NCBI GenBank assembly: GCA_026119935.1
Contig: JALRMH010000022.1
Span: 248,001-312,000, forward strand
DNA from: Endothia cerciana
Taxonomy: Eukaryota; Ascomycota; Sordariomycetes; Diaporthales; Cryphonectriaceae
DNA length: 64,000 bases
Reading direction: 5' to 3'
The notes beneath the pieces are model-generated. The model was not told the origin of the DNA. It ran no database searches and saw only the letters and a program-made list of their open reading frames with translations. A program made the position numbers and the translations under genes. Of this stretch, positions 21,387 to 32,947 are shown in pieces. The number at the start of each line of letters is the position of its first letter. Position 1 is the stretch's first letter.

Positions 21387-22348
21387 GATGAGAAGCCCTT
21401 CAGTGCTGGTCCGGCAGACATTATATACTGCAGGAAGGGGGAGGGCAATTACTAAGGCCAGCAGGGCAGTTCGAGAAACATCCAATGGTCCGAGGCGACG
21501 GCGCTGCTTAATCAGGATGATACATATGTGTCTCTCGGGCAGACGCTTTGCGGAAGGGCGTTTGGCCAAGGTGCCGACCTTAACATGCTTGCTAGGTGGT
21601 CTCTTATGGGCTGAGAAGCAAGAATGTAACATCGCGGTCGACGGGTCCTGACCTCCTAATGCAGGTCGGTCCCCCCCCCCCCCCCAAAAAACAAGAAGAG
21701 CAGGCCAATGTGCCAGTGCTCCAAGTCATGAAGAGCATACAGATCTAGCAAAGACAGATTGCAGAAGGAATTGGTCTAAGCAGCAGAAGATTATAGCCCT
21801 AGGAGCAATTTCGGCAAAATGCCTCGGCTTGAGAGTTAAGAGGGATGTACTAGGCATAGTGATAAATTCATACATCACCTCTCACATGAGGTACACAGGT
21901 TTTCCAAGCGCAAGAACTAGCATATCATAATAGGCCTGTCTGGTCTGAGCCTGTATAGTACACCAGACGGTATCTTTTGGAGATCTTGAGTCTCCTTGGC
22001 CTCTTATTTTGGCCTGGAACGCCCCTGTCCTCGTGATGCATCATTCTGATCGATCAAAGATATCACCTGATTTAGCGACACCTAGTAAAGAAGTCTCCTC
22101 CAACTGTAAGACCGCCTTTGGGGCTCGTCTTCAGGGCGTTTTCTCGCTCATCGCTCCTGATGGAGACCATTCCTGCCCACAAAAAACCAGAAACTCCAAC
22201 GCCGAAATCCATGCATGGTGTTTTGCCTCTGATGCCCCCTCCGACAGCAAACCACCCACCGCGCGATAAGGTGAGGGAATATATGAGATGCAGATGAGTC
22301 CACCGGACACGAGAAGGTAGAGAGTAATATGCCAATGGACTCAACTGC
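21387..22348. other. convergent intergenic region
   Basis: 0.96 kb between the 3' ends of PET117 and RPB2. It contains a C-tract followed by an A-tract at about 21670-21691. No gene recognised. Confidence 0.5.
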
Positions 22349-25300
22349 TCATCTGATGGAAACACCCGAACGATCTGTGAACATGCGCGACGCAATGTTC
22401 ATAGCCGCAAGCTCCTGGAAGAGCAGCTTGGCAGCGTAGGGGATGTACACCTGTGCGATCTTCGTCTTGTTCTTGCAAGGTCGGCACTCGAAGGTTTGTT
22501 TGGTGAGGTTGCTTTGGTATAGCACACGTCAGTGATGTGATGAGGTAAGGATGAGCAGTTTTCAGATACTTACGCAATAGGCGTCATGAGTCCGCATATC
22601 TCGCAGATATGGACTCGGAACGCATCCGAAACCTCAAACAAGCGCTCCTTCAGGAACGCTGCTGCACCGTGTGCAATCATACAATCACGTTCCATTTCTC
22701 CGAAACGCAAGCCACCATCTCTAGCACGACCCTCGACGGGTTGACGCGTCATAATCTGCACAGGGCCACGGGCGCGAGCATGGATCTTGTCGTCCACCAT
22801 GTGACGGAGACGCTGGTAGTATGTCGGGCCAAAAAACACCTGTGCTTTGAGTTTGCGGCCCGTGTGTCCGTTGTACATGACTTCAAAGCCACGAGACTGG
22901 TATCCGTGCTGACGAAGAAGGTCCGAGATCGAATCGACCGTGACTTCGGTGAACGGGGTCGCATCGCCTTCCATGCCCTTCAGCGTCGCCAGCTTCGACA
23001 TCAGACACTCGATCAAGTGAGCAATGGTCATACGAGACGGAATAGCGTGCGGGTTGATGATGATATCTGGCGTGATACCCTCTCGGGTAAAAGGCATGTC
23101 CTCCTGCCGGTAGGTGACACCAATAGTACCCTTCTGACCGTGGCGGGAGGCGAACTTGTCACCAATCTGAGGGATCTTGGTGGTACGGACACGTACTTTC
23201 ACGTAGCGAAGACCGTCCTGGTTGGTTGTGACAATAACAGAATCAATGATACCGCTCTCCGTGCTTCGGAGCGGGGTGGAGGCATCTCGCTTGACGTGCT
23301 GTTCGGTTCGTTGGCCGAGTTCTTGGTTGTCGGCATTGATCGGTGAGGTCTTGCCGATGATGATGTCCTCGCCAGAGACGCGAACTCCTGGCGCAATGAT
23401 GCCGTCGTCATCGAGCTTGTCGTATGTGCCGTGCTTCAAACGGAGAGTGTCGCTTCTAAACGGTTTCTCGAATGACTCGACAACATTGATACCGACGCGC
23501 TTCTCTGAATCGGTGTATGACCGGAAGAAGAGACTGCGGAACAGGCCACGATCGATGCTGCTCTGATTCATGATGACGGAATCTTCCTGGTTATATCCGG
23601 AATAGCAGGCAATAGCGACAATGGCGTTCTGCCCGGCCGGAAGTTCTCGGAACTTCAAAAATTCCATGGACCGTGTAGTGGCAAGTGGCTTTTGAGGGTA
23701 GTAGAGAATGTTCGCCATTGTGTCCATGCGGCGGGAGTAGTTGGTGAGGAAGAAACCCATGGCTTGCTTACCCATAGCCGACTGGTAAGTGTTACGAGGT
23801 GACTATGCACGTGGTCAGCGAATGCGAGGCCATAAGGATGAGAAGTTTACTCACCTGGTTGTGGTCCGGGAAGGGAATGATGCTGGCGCAGATTCCAAGA
23901 AGCATGGCCGGGTGGATCTCACAATGCGTGTACATGTGAATATCCGGATTGATCCTGGTCTTGACACGCGCGTTCAGGCTCCTGCCATCATCCTCGGGTT
24001 CTTCATCTTTGGCATCTTTCCCTCGGGCCTTCCGCTGACGGTAGTCTTCGAGGTCTTCAGGGGTCATACAGATCATGGCTGTTTCCTCTTCCTCGGCATC
24101 GAGATATTCGATGACACCGCTATTCTGCAGGCCATCCCAGCCAAAGTAGTCCTCGTCATCCTTCTTTCTGGAGAATTTTGCGTCATCCTCTAGGCGCCTA
24201 CAGTGTTCCTTGGTCAGAGCTAGGGTCCCCTCCTCGGTTCCGGTATCAGGGTTGTCTTGTGTGTTAACAACGAAGAGAGGTCGCATCACGCGGCCGGCGT
24301 CGGAGAAAATCTTGAACTCGCGATCACGAATATCTCGCACGAGAGAGACCTCGTGAGAGATGATGCATCGGCGTCGAAGCTCCTGCACCAGGCTGACCAA
24401 GTGCGCCGGCTCGTTGTGCACGCCGACCCACGTGCCGTTAATGAAGATCTTGGTGGCATCAGGGCTGGCGCCCGGTTCGTATTCCTCCAACACCTCCATG
24501 TTGCGCTGCACCATGAAGTCCTTGATAGGTTCCGCTGGTGATCCGACACTGACGTAGCACATGAGAGACAGGTTCTTGACAAGACCACAAGCCTGACCCT
24601 CAGGGGTCTCGGCAGGACACACCAGACCCCAGTGAGTGTTGTGCAACTGGCGAGGCTTGGCCAGCTTGCCATCACGCCCAATAGGAGTGTTTGTGCGTCG
24701 CAGGTGAGACAGTGTAGAGGCGAAGGTGTATCGGTTCAGCACCTGGGAAACACCGGCGGTGGAGCTCATTGCCTTCTTCTGCTCACCCCAGTTGCCGGTC
24801 GCAAGGGAGTACTTGAGACCATTTGTAAGGGTGGAGTGGCGGATGCCCAACGCGAGGTCGAAATGCTTGCCCTCGCTGACGCATCGCTTCATGTATGCCA
24901 TCATGTCGCCGGTCAACTTCTTGACTATGTTGCGGAACAACTTTGCCAAGAGCGGTCCAGCCAGGTCAAGACGCTTCTTGCCAAAATGATCACGGTCGTC
25001 GGTATCGCGTCGACCCAGGGCGCATTGCAGCAGCTTGTGCGTCATGTATCCGAGGAAGTAAGCCTTTCGAGTCTCGCAGCCCTCTGTCTGCGCGATGTGG
25101 GGCAGCAACTCTTTTTGCAGGATCTCCTTGGCATTCTTCATCCGCTGGATCTTGGAGGCGCTGTGTCCCGCATTGCTACGCTTCGCAATGTAGTCTAATG
25201 CAACCTCCCGCTCCTGGATCGCAAAAGCTTCCTCGATACAAGGCCGCAACATCTCCATCATCTGGGTGTCGGTACGATCATAGCAGACAGCATTTAAGAT

Positions 25301-26293
25301 GTCCTCATCACTGATGACTCCGAGAGCGCGGAAAACGATGGCTATCGGGATCTCCTTCTTGACGTAGGGCAAGGTTGCTTGTATCGTCTGTCCAAAGCCC
25401 CCTCGCGCGGTCTCGCCCTTGGCCTTGAGCTTGAGTGCCGTTGAGCTGATGAGGCGTGAACCTTTCTCCAGAGCGCTTCGAATCTCGGCCTGATACAGAT
25501 CGGGACTTGGTTGAGCCTTCTTGAAGACCTGCACGATGTTGGCAGCGGAGCGCTCCTGTGCGATCAAGACCTTCTCGCTACCATTGATAATGAAGTAGCC
25601 ACCTTGGTCATAGGGACACTCGTTCAACATGAACAAGCCGTCATCATCCTCGCCGCGCAGATGACAGATTTGAGACTTGACCATGATGGGGAGCTTTCCA
25701 ATGTATATCATGTCCCGCAAGTGCTCTGGCGTGCCCTTGCTCTTCTGCGCCTGGTCCTCCTCGGACGAATCCTGATCCCACGCGATTGTAGTCGGCAGCT
25801 CTCCAGTCTCGGACCAGTGCTGCTGCTGGTCGCTGTCCATATCTTCATAGGCAACCTTCTTCTCCCTTGCGACCGATACCGTCTTTGTTATCTTGACGTA
25901 GAGGGGGCAAGAGTAGGTGAGGTTGCGATCGCGACACTCATAGGGAAGCAGGTTCTTGATGCTGCCATCTGCCTCGGTGAGGGTCGGGCGAGTCATCAGG
26001 ATGTTGCCGAACTTGATCTCATAACGACGAATGCGGGCAGGCTCGTCGTCGTCGGTCTCTGGGAGGGTCTGGTCGAGACTGACGGTGGAATATTCGTCGA
26101 TCAGGGACTGGACAGTGCTGTTGGTGAACTCGTCGAACGAGTCGATCTGCTGGGAGACGAGGCCCTTCCTGCTGAAGAAAGAGGAGATGACGGTCCAGCA
26201 GTCCTCAGCCGTAATGAAGTTTTCATCGTAATCGCCCTCATCTCCATCTCCATCGTAGTCATTGTCCCACACGTCATCGCCGTAGGCCGCCAT
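22349..26293 (-). CDS. RPB2: RNA polymerase II second largest subunit
   Basis: Exons 26293-23855, 23802-22574 and 22511-22349 close as 1276 aa. The start ([20 protein letters not shown]) gives the acidic leader common in fungal Rpb2. Diagnostic blocks include CRLRRTNTP-like '[40 protein letters not shown]' (shortened here to its core [13 protein letters not shown]), '[17 protein letters not shown]' near [14 protein letters not shown], '[15 protein letters not shown]', '[20 protein letters not shown]', and the C-terminal zinc site CEICGLM...CRPCKNKTK split by the last intron. It forms the wall, protrusion and hybrid-binding regions of the polymerase active centre in the nucleus. The long frames on the opposite strand are shadows. 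This gene is the best marker for placing the organism. Confidence 0.98.
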
Positions 26294-28069
26294 CCTGGGA
26301 GGAGCTTGAGCTTGTTGAATCGGCCGTTTCGAGCGGTCGAGGTTGCACTGGGCCAGTGGCGCGAAAGGACGGTCGTGAGAAAGCTCGTATCTCGGTGGGA
26401 AGGGCGCAGAGGAGGAGCGCGCGGCGCGCGGCGCGCGGCTAGAAAGATGAGAGGGTGAGGGTGCGAGGGAAGAGAGGTGAGAAGTGATGGGGATTAGAAA
26501 TGGCTGTCCACCACCAGACAGCTGGGTCGCATCGACTCCGAAGATGCGCGCAACTTCAGATCATCAAAATCAACTGAATGATCATGTTATTAACGTAGTT
26601 GAAAGTGCACGAAAGATACAGATGGGTTCGGCCCTGTTACGCGTGTGTTGGGTGGGGGGAAGGGTGGTGTACAACAGGTCACGTCGCTGCACGTCGTCCT
26701 GGGGGATTTTTGTTGCTAGAGGTTCTCTCCTCTGGATGGGGCGGCGACCTTGATGCTCCATCAGCCGCGCTACTTTGCACTAGCCCAATCTCGGTTAGAA
26801 CACTTCACCACCCCTGCAGCTTGATGTTTACATAAGCAAGAACAGCCGTAGTTAACGTTAGGAGACGTCAGCTGTCTCCCAGAGCCTGGGAATGGAAGGT
26901 TTTGAACCGGCATTAAACACCGACGACTTTCGAAGCTCAGTCCTGCTACAGTCAGAGTATTCCTTTCGACAATAGCTTGCATAGCATAAATGTCTGAAAG
27001 GCTCATTTTCAACTGCGTGCCCCTCTGGATGTCTAGCTGCCCACCTCGTCATGGTTACTTTTTAAGAGTTGGTTTCCAGCACTGCATGCACCTCTCTACC
27101 TGTCAGACAACGAAGGAGTCCCTGTAGGCTGGATTGTAGAAATTGTCCCAGTACCTGATTCATGGCCATGTGTGTCTGGATAGGCCGAAGTAGACCCCGT
27201 CAGACTGTTGTGCACTTAGGTTGAAGTATGAGAATCCCTTCGCAGTATAGACAATGAATTGCTGGTCTGCAGTTCACGATGATGACTGTTTCACCCGTAA
27301 TATGGTGGCTTTCAATTCCTCTTATCTCCTACCTTCCTCGCAGAGGTGACCCAGAGCCATGAAATGCTAGCTCAATACGGCCAGCCGGTTCCTAATCGTT
27401 CTTCCTTCAATGACAAGAATAGAGCCAATCAAGTCCTTCAAAACAGTACAGCCACAAGACATATACTATGATTCTCGAGCTCATGAACTAGGCTTGCTGG
27501 ATCTTCATGGTTGTATGAAGATTATGTGACCAAATCCGGCAAGTCTCTCCAGAATGAGATTCACGCGCCTTGGTATAATGGAGTAAAGATTGCATGACAA
27601 ATCACACACCGTCATTGCCAAGCCGGCTCTTTCAATTGATTATTGTGTCTGTGGTGAGTATGTAGCGTCGCCTATGGCTGAGCCATCAAGAAAATTAAGA
27701 TCGGTTTGTAGTGAGTTACAAGTTGCCCAAATAGTCTTATTTACATTCTGTACTCAGTCATGGCTCACAAATGCGGCTCAGTCGCATGCGCCTGAATTTT
27801 GTGTACCTCTGATATGCTTCGTGGGTGGTAGCTGCGGGAGGCCATATAAATAATTGATTAGTTCAACCACCAGGCACCTCTAGACATCTGCATGCACCAG
27901 ATCTCTCAACTTCCTCTTCTCTCAGACGCCCCTAAACAACATCAAGAGACTCAATTGTTTTGTCAAGAAACTAGGGAACCAATTATCTTGGGGTCAATAA
28001 ATTCCATCATATGGTTTCGGTGCAGATCCGGTCCATAGCCGCCCAGGAAAATAGGATCTGATAAGGGAG
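26294..28069. other. intergenic; promoter of RPB2 and of the first His-rich gene
   Basis: 1.8 kb. A GCGCGC-rich stretch lies just upstream of RPB2 at about 26419-26438. A TATAAA at 27844-27849 lies 226 bp before the ATG at 28070. No gene recognised between. Confidence 0.45.
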
Positions 28070-28681
28070 ATGTCTTCCAACAAGAAGTGCGAGCATGGTA
28101 CGACGAAGTGCGGCGCTTGCAATTCGAAACTCAATCATCACATGTTCAAATATCTTCGTGAGGGCATAACTATCGACCGCCACACCCCCCTTCCGCAGAG
28201 AACGGCACTTGAATTCTTCTCGGGGAAAATGGGAGGGACGAGCAGGCATCATTTGGGTCATCAATCTCACTCTCATTCGGGTCACCACTCTCATTCAGGC
28301 CACCACTCTCGTTCGGGCCACCACTCTCATTCGGGCCATGACTCTCATTCGGGCCATGACTCTCATTCGGGCCGTGACTCTCATTCGGGTCATGACTCTC
28401 ATTCGGGCTATCTCTCTCATGGCTCGAGGGGTTATGAAGCAAGAAGCTCTGGCCAACAGCTTCAGAGACAATCCAGCGCCTCTAGACACAACGTCCGACC
28501 GCCAGGATCAGGGCAGGAACGTTTGGAGGAGGGCCCAGGACTTTTCGATGTGAGTGGCCAGGGGGAAGGCCAGTATGACACAGAAAGCAGCTATCTCAGT
28601 AACACGTCCAGCAATGGTAATGTCGAGGCCCCATCCAGGGAGAGCATAGATGACCATGTCCATGAGGCCAGAAACCAATAG
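28070..28681 (+). CDS. small His/Ser/Gly-repeat protein, orphan (family member A)
   Basis: A single exon of 203 aa. The N-terminus has a compact Cys pattern (KKCEHGTTKCGAC). Then comes ALEFFSGK (about residues 46-53), a motif shared in looser form with the two neighbouring small genes, followed by eight 6-residue repeats of HSHSGH type (28268-28411). The rest is Ser/Gln/Gly-rich and acidic at the end. No signal peptide or membrane segment. I do not recognise the family. The His-rich block could bind Zn, Cu or Ni ions, but that is inference. A TATAAA stands 226 bp upstream of the ATG. Confidence 0.6.
   Translation: MSSNKKCEHGTTKCGACNSKLNHHMFKYLREGITIDRHTPLPQRTALEFFSGKMGGTSRHHLGHQSHSHSGHHSHSGHHSRSGHHSHSGHDSHSGHDSHSGRDSHSGHDSHSGYLSHGSRGYEARSSGQQLQRQSSASRHNVRPPGSGQERLEEGPGLFDVSGQGEGQYDTESSYLSNTSSNGNVEAPSRESIDDHVHEARNQ
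28268..28411 (+). repeat. 18-bp coding tandem repeat, 8 copies
   Basis: The unit is close to cactctcattcgggccat and codes HSHSGH. Copies differ by single substitutions (for example HSRSGH, DSHSGH, DSHSGR). The unit is a multiple of three, so copy gain or loss would keep the frame. Confidence 0.9.
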
Positions 28682-29387
28682 TATGCCTGTATCTGCGACT
28701 CGAAATTCTGGGCTGAGTCGCCGGCCGGCACCAGCAGTCTCTTCTCCCCCACGTGGTCGATCGCAGACTCGACACCCCGGAACGAGGTCAACAACTCTAC
28801 TCGCCCCAATCCATCCGCCTCATGCTCATGATCAAGATGATTATGGCGATAATAATGAAGCTATTTGGTAATAATTTCGATGACCTTATGGGAGGTCTGA
28901 ATTTGGGGAGGGCGACACAAGACCAAGCTCAATTGGGTGTTCTTACTTGGCGACGCGCCCAGCGCGCTCTCAGAGTAGGAGACAACTAAATGACTCAACA
29001 CATTATCACGAGGAGACACTGCCTGAGATACCTCTTGGATCATAAATTCGTCGCAGAAAGGTAGGCACCTGGTATCTCCTGGCTTGTTAGTTGTCAGGAG
29101 GGATGGAGTGAGGGCTAGCGGGAAGGGGCAAAGGTTGCTTGTAATCGAAAATGAATTCGGTGGAAAAGTGAAACGAACAGAATAGTAGAAGAGAAAACTG
29201 GGTTTCCGTTGTTTACAACTTTAGTCTCAGTGATTTTGGGGTTTTGTTAGTCCAGCAATACATTTTATTTGAGTACTTGTAGTTGCTTCGGAAAGTGGTA
29301 GTTCTGTTGGGGCGTATGCATACTCAGCTGTGGGTTATTTGAGGAGGGAAGAGCCAATGCTGGCTCCCATTAGCACTGGACCTTCTG

Positions 29388-29424
<37 letters not shown>

Positions 29425-30583
29425 GATTTTTGAGGCTCGATTGAATACTCCGTCAATGTTGCAATATCGTATATAGACTATACTCCATGCTATCCTCCAA
29501 AATGTCTCCATTTGCCTACCCGATGGTGTTCAATGCCCTCAAAGTGTTAACAAATACCTGAGAAATGCCAGTTGAGAGAAATACACTCCGATCGATCACA
29601 CGATATTTACCTGCAGTAGTTCATATAGCTTGCACTTACACACCCTCTCCAGGTCATGCGAAAAATAAGAAGGCCAGAATGCGGCTGTGAATTTAAGCAG
29701 TGAACGACATACTAAAGGTGCTCTACATTCAATCATACAAACAGCTTAGTCAAAGCATCACGACATCAAGTGATACATATGTTATTAGCTTCCATGTGAG
29801 CTCATCGAAGGCAATGGCTGATGTCTGAAGAGTGTCCCTGACACCGGCATATACCTGAGTAAGCTATATTGGATGTTAGTCAGTGGTACTAAATTTGATG
29901 CCATTGTGCTGGATTTCATGATAATGTGCAAATCGCATCATACTATGTTCTGCAGTTCCGGGCATGGATCATATTTCTCCAAATTTTGATGAAGGACCTA
30001 AATCCAATATCCCATGCTCTTCCCACATTGCCTTGGTCATGCCAGTCACGTCCTATCACATTTTTCACGGAGTCTTCAAGTGAGAGGGTCAGTGGCTAGC
30101 ATGGCCATAAGGAATGGTCAGACACTCAGGGTCGTAAAATTCAGGATGCTGCTTACTTCCTCGACCAGGCATGTTTCCACCTACTTTGAACCTCAGGTTG
30201 GTGAAGGACCAAGTGTCACCCTGTCGCAACTCGTTGGTGAAGTAAGTGATAGCTCTGCAAGATCAGGGTGCTGCGTCATTCGGGCTCATGATTTCACCTC
30301 TTCGTCACAGAATGCAGTGGCGGGCGGTACTGGGAGAATATATAAGTAAGTGTCTGCTTTAGCAATTTCCCAAATATATTGATCTTGAGATAGCACACAA
30401 ACCGAGCACAACACACAGTGTGAGGAACTCTTCTCATTTGACAAAACCTAACTCTCCTTACAATCAAGCAGAAACACAAGTTGGTGAGTAGAGCTGTTCC
30501 TGACTACAGACACTCAACGCTTTCTTTGCGACCTGACACTTTACAAGACTCCTCAGGCTAGTCTTGCGTCTGCCCAACCCGAC
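28682..30583. other. intergenic with (CA)n(TA)n microsatellite
   Basis: 1.9 kb, relatively AT-rich. A compound dinucleotide repeat, (ca)n then (ta)n, is at about 29389-29424. A TATATAAG at 30339-30346 precedes the next small gene by about 240 bp. Short frames right after gene A (28753-28989) are not supported by anything else. Confidence 0.5.
29389..29424. repeat. compound dinucleotide microsatellite (ca)n(ta)n
   Basis: A run of ca repeats passes directly into ta repeats in the AT-rich gap between the two His-rich genes. Confidence 0.9.
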
Positions 30584-31171
30584 ATGCCTGATCACCACCA
30601 CCCCAAGGAGTCCCGCCATGTATCGCGGCACCATGCATCGGGACACCACGTATCGGGGCACCATGCATCAGGACATCATGCATCGGGACACCATGCATCT
30701 GGTTCCCATCACAATCAGAAACACGACCACCGAGCTGAAGACGAACGTCGTCAGAAACATGAGCAGGGGATATATTCCCAGAAATACGACTGCAACGGTA
30801 ATTTCCTGGATGCGTCAGCCGCCGTGCAGTATTTCGCCGGGAAAACGCCTCCACCTAAAGGACCCCAGTCCCACTGGAGACCTAGCAAGTGGCCTGGATT
30901 TATGACCTGGATGACCGGAGGGTCGGTGAAACTAGATCACTCAAATCATTCGTATGTTGGGAGCTCTGCGTACTACCCCTACGATGCGAGCTCTCAGTCT
31001 GGCTCGTATGCCGAGAGTACTCAACCCCGTAGCCAGGCTGAGGAATCTCAGCCTCATGATCAGGCTGACACCTCTCCGTCGTCCGAGAGCTCACATCAGA
31101 CTGCCCAACCAACAGGACACGAACCGCACCAATCTAACACCAGCAGAACCAGTGGTAGTGGCCGCAGGTGA
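30584..31171 (+). CDS. small His-rich repeat protein, orphan (family member B)
   Basis: A single exon of 195 aa. The N-terminus is built of five 5-residue repeats (HHASG/HHVSG, 30629-30703), then a charged stretch, then AAVQYFAGK (30818-30844), which resembles the ALEFFSGK of the gene 2 kb upstream and AAMEYLACK/AALEYLACK of the gene 1 kb downstream. A middle segment (PSKWPGFMTWMTGGSVKLDH) looks more ordered; the C-terminal third is Ser/Gln/His-rich. No signal peptide. I do not know this family. A TATATAAG box lies about 240 bp upstream of the ATG. Confidence 0.6.
   Translation: MPDHHHPKESRHVSRHHASGHHVSGHHASGHHASGHHASGSHHNQKHDHRAEDERRQKHEQGIYSQKYDCNGNFLDASAAVQYFAGKTPPPKGPQSHWRPSKWPGFMTWMTGGSVKLDHSNHSYVGSSAYYPYDASSQSGSYAESTQPRSQAEESQPHDQADTSPSSESSHQTAQPTGHEPHQSNTSRTSGSGRR
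30629..30703 (+). repeat. 15-bp coding tandem repeat, 5 copies
   Basis: The unit is close to caccatgcatcggga and codes HHASG. It is a different length and sequence from the repeat in the upstream small gene, but the same His/Ser/Gly bias. Confidence 0.85.
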
Positions 31172-32072
31172 CGAAAGCCAACATGACACTGAGAGGATTT
31201 TTGACCATAGCCTCCGATGCTGGCGTCTACGAGAATGAACAAGTGCGCACATCCTACAGTGGATCTCGTCTCCAAGAATAAGAGGCTAGGGCGGTTAGTG
31301 GTTTTGTTCTAGGTTGCAGGATCTGGCTCGGACTGGCTTCTCTTAAGCTTTACTCCTGAATGCGGAAAACCAAGAGCATCATGAATGAGCTATCGTTGTA
31401 TTTAATTTACATTCTACAATAATCTCCTGAACCTACTAAGCTTTGAGCTTTTGATCCAAACCGCATCGATGCCTTCAGTGGGGTCCCCCTCCCCGGCGAA
31501 CATGTAGATCAAGGCACGCGCGTTTTTGGTAATAGTTCTGATCCCCCTTCCTAGCAGTCATCATAATACCTGTGGCGACGCGAACTCGCCCTAGCAGAAT
31601 TACATATTATATACTATAAGCTAAATTTAGCACTTAACAAGACATTATGACCTTTCAGTATTATGTTGGTTATTAAAATACTGCTGTACTTAGTAGGGCA
31701 CCTTGCAATGACACCATATGGACTCTAAGTAATATCGAAACTTACCCTAATACGTTCGTGTCATGAGTGCTCAGCCTTGGCTCTCGAGACTAGGAGCCGC
31801 TAGGTGCGTTCGCCCACGCTGGTGCCATTAGATACGTTATATAAATAGGTGAGCGGATAGTGGTAGATCTCATCAGCATATAAAATGCGGCCGATGGACA
31901 CATATCAACTCGGAGACACAACAACCTGTTACGTGAAGTCTACCGCCACAGCTCAAATGACAACAACCCTCGTTCCACCAGCCCTTCATGCCACGCCACA
32001 ACCCAAGACCATCAAGAAGTCCAAGGAAACGGAGTTCAACCACCCTTATCTGCTGCCCTTCTATCACTCAAA
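31172..32072. other. intergenic
   Basis: 0.9 kb. A TATATAAA at 31838-31845 lies about 230 bp before the ATG at 32073. An alternative frame from 31885 runs through the next gene in another phase without recognisable features. Confidence 0.45.
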
Positions 32073-32483
32073 ATGCCACCGAAGAAACAGAACACAGTCG
32101 CAGCGAAGCTGCTGGGAGTTCTCTCCGACGGAGAGTTGCTGTGGAATGCCCTGGCGAACCCCAAACGCAAGCGATCCGCATCCCCCTCGAACCAAAAGAG
32201 CTTCACAGTCCAGAATCCCGCCGCCATGGAGTATCTCGCCTGCAAGAGGAGAACGAAGGATGGTGACAAGGGCAAGGGCAAGGCAGTAGATCAACCTTTG
32301 CGGTCAACAGATCCTCCTCTTGATTCAACCAGGGCTAATGCCGCTCTGGAGTACCTCGCCTGCAAGAAGAAAACCAGCAAGACCGTAAAGAGCAAATTTA
32401 GGGAGGAGGGATTATCGGAACCACCAGGCCGCCCACCTGTTGTACCCGATGCTTCCGTGCCAGGATCTAGTCGGCAGTCTTGA
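32073..32483 (+). CDS. small basic protein with duplicated AALEYLACK motif (member C)
   Basis: A single exon of 136 aa, Lys-rich. It has two copies of a 9-residue motif, AAMEYLACK (32220-32246) and AALEYLACK (32340-32366), exactly 120 bp apart, each followed by a basic run (RRTK, KKTSK). The spacing suggests an internal 40-residue duplication. The motif matches in pattern the ALEFFSGK and AVQYFAGK of the two small genes upstream. Unlike them it has no His-rich repeats. The N-terminus (MPPKKQNTVAAKLLGVLSDGE) suggests a short helix. Function unknown; the basic runs could act as nuclear localisation signals. Confidence 0.55.
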   Translation: MPPKKQNTVAAKLLGVLSDGELLWNALANPKRKRSASPSNQKSFTVQNPAAMEYLACKRRTKDGDKGKGKAVDQPLRSTDPPLDSTRANAALEYLACKKKTSKTVKSKFREEGLSEPPGRPPVVPDASVPGSSRQS

Positions 32484-32947
32484 GCTACATCTTCTACTCA
32501 AACGTTATGGTGACATATTAGACACGATGACACATCTTCACCAAGGCTATATTGTTATTATTCAGGAATATATCGCTGTTAAAATTGCCACCAAGGGAAA
32601 CTGAGCGGGGCTATTGTCATTGAGGGTTCGATCCTGACGAGCCAAGTCGTCACATGAACCACCAGTGCTTTCACAATTAATACGAATATGCAAAAGTAGC
32701 CTTGAGGCTGAGAGGATTCGAATATTCGTATGGGAGAGGGGAAGAGAAAAACGGGGCCATTGGTAGCGCAGCAGGATATACAGTCAGTCTACCCCAAGGA
32801 AAAGTCCGGTCAGAATGATGAATGTCTGGTCTCAATCCGGGGAGCGAGTCACAATTGACTCGAGCTAGGTATTGCAATATCTATGTAAATTTCTGATCTC
32901 CACCCAACGTCCCCTCCTTCTCACAAACCATTTCCCGCCTCGCGGAC
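32484..32947. other. convergent intergenic region
   Basis: 464 bp between the 3' ends of small gene C and the secreted-protein gene. A gggttcgatcc string at about 32623 resembles a tRNA B box but has no tRNA around it. Confidence 0.45.

Noticed and set aside
25511..26458. 315-codon plus-strand frame
   Set aside because: Antisense shadow of RPB2 exon 1.
26870..26970. Possible minus-strand tRNA (ggttcaaaacc)
   Set aside because: The putative T-loop stem is not complementary and no acceptor stem can be formed.
28268..28411. Regular repeats that could suggest a CRISPR array
   Set aside because: Direct in-frame coding repeats with no spacers, in a eukaryotic genome.
32600..32650. tRNA-like string gggttcgatcctgacgagcca
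   Set aside because: The T-stem does not pair and no matching acceptor, D-arm or anticodon arm lies upstream in either orientation.
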